NCBI GenBank assembly: GCA_016291405.1
Contig: JAEEXG010000005.1
Location: 34,553 to 98,552 of the forward strand
DNA from: Lachnospiraceae bacterium
GTDB taxonomy: Bacteria > Bacillota > Clostridia > Lachnospirales > Lachnospiraceae
Reading direction: 5' to 3'
DNA: 64,000 bases
Shown here: in pieces, positions 62,290-64,000 of the stretch
How the letters are laid out: each line of letters begins with the position of its first letter
How positions within the stretch are numbered: the stretch's first letter is position 1
Translations under genes and position numbers: made by a program
Notes under the pieces: generated by a model
Told to the model about the DNA's origin: nothing
What the model saw: only the letters and a program-made list of their open reading frames with translations
Database searches by the model: none

Positions 62290-63408
62290 TTATTCAACTA
62301 CGTTTACAGTAGCGTTTGAGTAGCTCTGTGCGAAGTTTGCTTCGTAGTTGTCATCGATAACAAGCTTGCCGCTTACAACGTCGTTAAATAACTTGTTGTA
62401 TTCGTCAACTGTGAACTTTTTGAATCTCCATGAAGATTCAGCTGTAGGAAGACCTGTGTCTCCTTCTTTAGCGCCAAGAGTCTGGCATGTGTTACCGATT
62501 GATGACCATTCGTTGCCGTAGAACTTAGCACACATCTGCTGTACAGAGTTAGCTAATTCCTTCATAGCTGAAGTAATAACTACGGGTGAATCGTTAGCCT
62601 GGTCAACGTCAACACCTACAACCTTAGCATCGTTAGCTGAAGCAGCTGCGAATACTGACTGGCAAAGTGTACCACCGCAAGCGAAGATAACTTCTGTTCC
62701 GGTTTCATACCAACCGTTTGCTAGTGTCTGAAGTTCTGTTGAAGGTGAATATGATGAACCATATAACCATGTGTAGTTGATATCAACGTTTACGCCAAGT
62801 TCTTTAGCAGCATCGTTTGCGCCCTGAACAAATCCGTAACCGTATCTGCAACATGCAGGGTTTGTGCCGCCGCCACCGCCGCAGAAGCCTAACTTTGTGT
62901 AACCGTCTTTAACAACAGCATAACCTGCAAAGTAACCACATTCGTGTTCTTTGTAAGCAACAGCTGCTACGTTATCAAGACCTAAGCTCCATCCATCGAT
63001 GAATACGAATTTTACATCGGGATAGTTTGTAGCTGCCTTTTCAAGTGCTGTAGCCTGTAAGAAACCGGGTGCTACGATGATTTCAGCGCCTGCGTCTGCT
63101 GCTGCAGCCATTGCGTTGTATCTGTCATCGTCTGTAGCTTCTGAACCGTTTGCGGGCTGATAATATTTATAGCTCTTTCCGTTCTGAGAAGCGTACAACT
63201 TAACGCCGTTCCATGTTCCTTCGTTAAAAGAACCATCCTTTAACTGACCAACGTCTGTTACCAATGCAATCTGGTATTTACCGTCGGAAGCTGTCATAGA
63301 ATCGGGAACATCGTTTCCGCTCTTAGCAGCAGTTGTCTTTGCGCTTCCGCAAGCGCACAAGGAACATACCATTACCAATGCAAGTACTACTGATAATACT
63401 TTTTTCAT
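62290..63408 (-). CDS. BMP-family nucleoside-binding lipoprotein
   Basis: This 372-residue lipoprotein has signal MKKVLSVVLALVMVCSL and lipobox SLCAC. The mature protein follows the BMP (PnrA-like) fold: YQIALVTDVGQLKDGSFNEGTWNGVK, FIDGW, GAAAG-type AAAADAGAEIIVAPGF, and TEVIFACGGTLCQSVF. It binds purine nucleosides outside the cell. The start is ATG 63408 (GGGAGGAA upstream). The longer reading from 63468 would cover the promoter leader. Confidence 0.93.
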   Translation of the reverse strand: MKKVLSVVLALVMVCSLCACGSAKTTAAKSGNDVPDSMTASDGKYQIALVTDVGQLKDGSFNEGTWNGVKLYASQNGKSYKYYQPANGSEATDDDRYNAMAAAADAGAEIIVAPGFLQATALEKAATNYPDVKFVFIDGWSLGLDNVAAVAYKEHECGYFAGYAVVKDGYTKLGFCGGGGGTNPACCRYGYGFVQGANDAAKELGVNVDINYTWLYGSSYSPSTELQTLANGWYETGTEVIFACGGTLCQSVFAAASANDAKVVGVDVDQANDSPVVITSAMKELANSVQQMCAKFYGNEWSSIGNTCQTLGAKEGDTGLPTAESSWRFKKFTVDEYNKLFNDVVSGKLVIDDNYEANFAQSYSNATVNVVE

Positions 63409-63442
63409 TGAAAAATTCCTCCCACTATATAAAGTTGTTTTA

Positions 63443-63463
63443 GTGTGATTCAATGTCTCACAC
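63443..63463 (-). promoter_or_regulatory. Inverted repeat in the BMP leader
   Basis: GTGTGA and TCACAC pair around a nine-base loop, just downstream of the predicted start of transcription. A repressor site or a small leader hairpin is possible. Confidence 0.35.
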
Positions 63464-63470
63464 ACCAAAA

Positions 63471-63499
63471 ATTATACCATTTTTGATTGTCTAATACAA
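63471..63499 (-). promoter_or_regulatory. Promoter of the BMP lipoprotein gene
   Basis: TTGTAT (63494-63499) and a perfect TATAAT (63471-63476) are exactly 17 bases apart on the minus strand, and TGG precedes the -10. This is the best sigma-A promoter I see in the window. Confidence 0.7.
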
Positions 63500-63506
63500 C
63501 GTGAAT

Positions 63507-64000
63507 TTATACCCTTAAGGAATTACCGCTTTCGTTTTTCATGCGCCATTCGATGCAACGTTTAAGGTAGTGTATGTAGTCGGGATTTTTGCACATGCCC
63601 TTCCCTTCATCATCGGAAATTTTGGCTACATCACATCCGTTACATGCGGTTGTCTTCATAACGATATTAAGTGCCGGCACCTTTGTATCGTTTGCAATAA
63701 AAGTACCTATTCCAAAGGCGGTTTTAGCCTTATCTTTAAAGTATCTTCTAAGCTTTGTGGCACGCTCAAAGTCTAAACTGTCGCTAAATAATAAAGTCTT
63801 TGTCAAAGGATCTATATCAAGTGACTTATAATGATTAATCATTAATTCGCCCCATTCGTACGGGTCCCCTGAATCATGGCGAACTCCCGAAAAGAGGGTT
63901 GAAAATGTAAGCTGAAAATCCTTTAAAAAGCACTCTGTTGTAATGGCATCAGTTAATGCAATACCGTTTAACACTCCGTATTCTTTTACCCAGGCATCAA
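63507..64000 (-). CDS. pncB: Nicotinate phosphoribosyltransferase, C-terminal part (runs off the window)
   Basis: The visible 164 codons read through position 64000, so the gene starts outside. SGVRHDSGDPYEWGE is the phosphate- and substrate-binding signature; LLFSDSLDFERA and AFGIGTFIANDT follow. A late cluster of Cys (CNGC and others) occurs near the end. The enzyme makes NaMN from nicotinate in NAD salvage. An internal GTG at 63974 is not a start. Confidence 0.93.
   Translation of the reverse strand, partial: DAWVKEYGVLNGIALTDAITTECFLKDFQLTFSTLFSGVRHDSGDPYEWGELMINHYKSLDIDPLTKTLLFSDSLDFERATKLRRYFKDKAKTAFGIGTFIANDTKVPALNIVMKTTACNGCDVAKISDDEGKGMCKNPDYIHYLKRCIEWRMKNESGNSLRV

Overview
The window is A+T-rich chromosomal DNA from a Clostridia-type Firmicute, most likely a Lachnospiraceae gut or rumen bacterium. 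The reasons are: a PolC-type polymerase in one run with MEP-pathway and lipid genes (frr, pyrH, uppS, cdsA, dxr, rseP, ispG), an ECF vitamin transporter with a fused ATPase, CUT1 sugar ABC importers without their own ATPase, YesM/YesN-type regulators, a BMP-type nucleoside importer, and a tRNA-Glu without an encoded CCA end. The species assignment is inference.

Layout. 1-576: rimP and the first codons of nusA (minus strand), with a terminator-like hairpin in the leader. 892-3002: a two-gene plus-strand unit for a glycolipid-type glycosyltransferase and a YbhN-like membrane protein. 3008-6625 (minus): an ECF cassette (S, fused AA', T, plus an unknown protein). 6854-8278: a purine permease. 8350-14100: an accessory island ending at tRNA-Glu. 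It holds an Rpn-type nuclease, a zinc-ribbon gene broken by an amber codon, a 323-residue unknown, a coiled-coil/DUF2325-like protein, an A+T-rich repeat region, an unknown 192-residue protein and the C-terminal remnant of a tyrosine recombinase. 14273-17236 (minus): an erythromycin-esterase-like lipoprotein and a Bce-like two-component system. 17333-31574 (minus): polC, ispG, rseP, dxr, cdsA, uppS, frr, pyrH, a bactofilin, a polysaccharide deacetylase and a shortened GH95-like protein. 31699-34821: a hybrid kinase and a response regulator. 34928-38406: L-rhamnose catabolism (rhaB-rhaA-rhaD). 38513-40108: an orphan sugar-binding lipoprotein. 40206-54996: a long minus-strand locus with a GH43-like protein, two CUT1 importers and NHL, Yip1 and DUF5696-like membrane/surface proteins. 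It is read away from a divergent YesM/YesN pair at 55177-58333. 58335-63408: a BMP-type nucleoside ABC importer. 63507-64000: 3' part of a nicotinate phosphoribosyltransferase gene.

How it fits together. The right half looks like a plant- or mucus-glycan module. A surface GH43-like protein and binding proteins capture oligosaccharides, the importers probably share a genome-encoded MsmX-type ATPase, the YesMN pair senses the substrate, and rhamnose enzymes take up part of the sugar. The left half is housekeeping. In many Firmicutes polC is followed directly by rimP-nusA; here about 16.7 kb of transport, island and signalling genes lies between them.

The best candidates for undescribed biology are the DUF2325-like/323-residue pair in the tRNA-linked island, and the NHL-Yip1-DUF5696-dual-importer locus whose binding protein is fused to two carbohydrate-binding-like domains.
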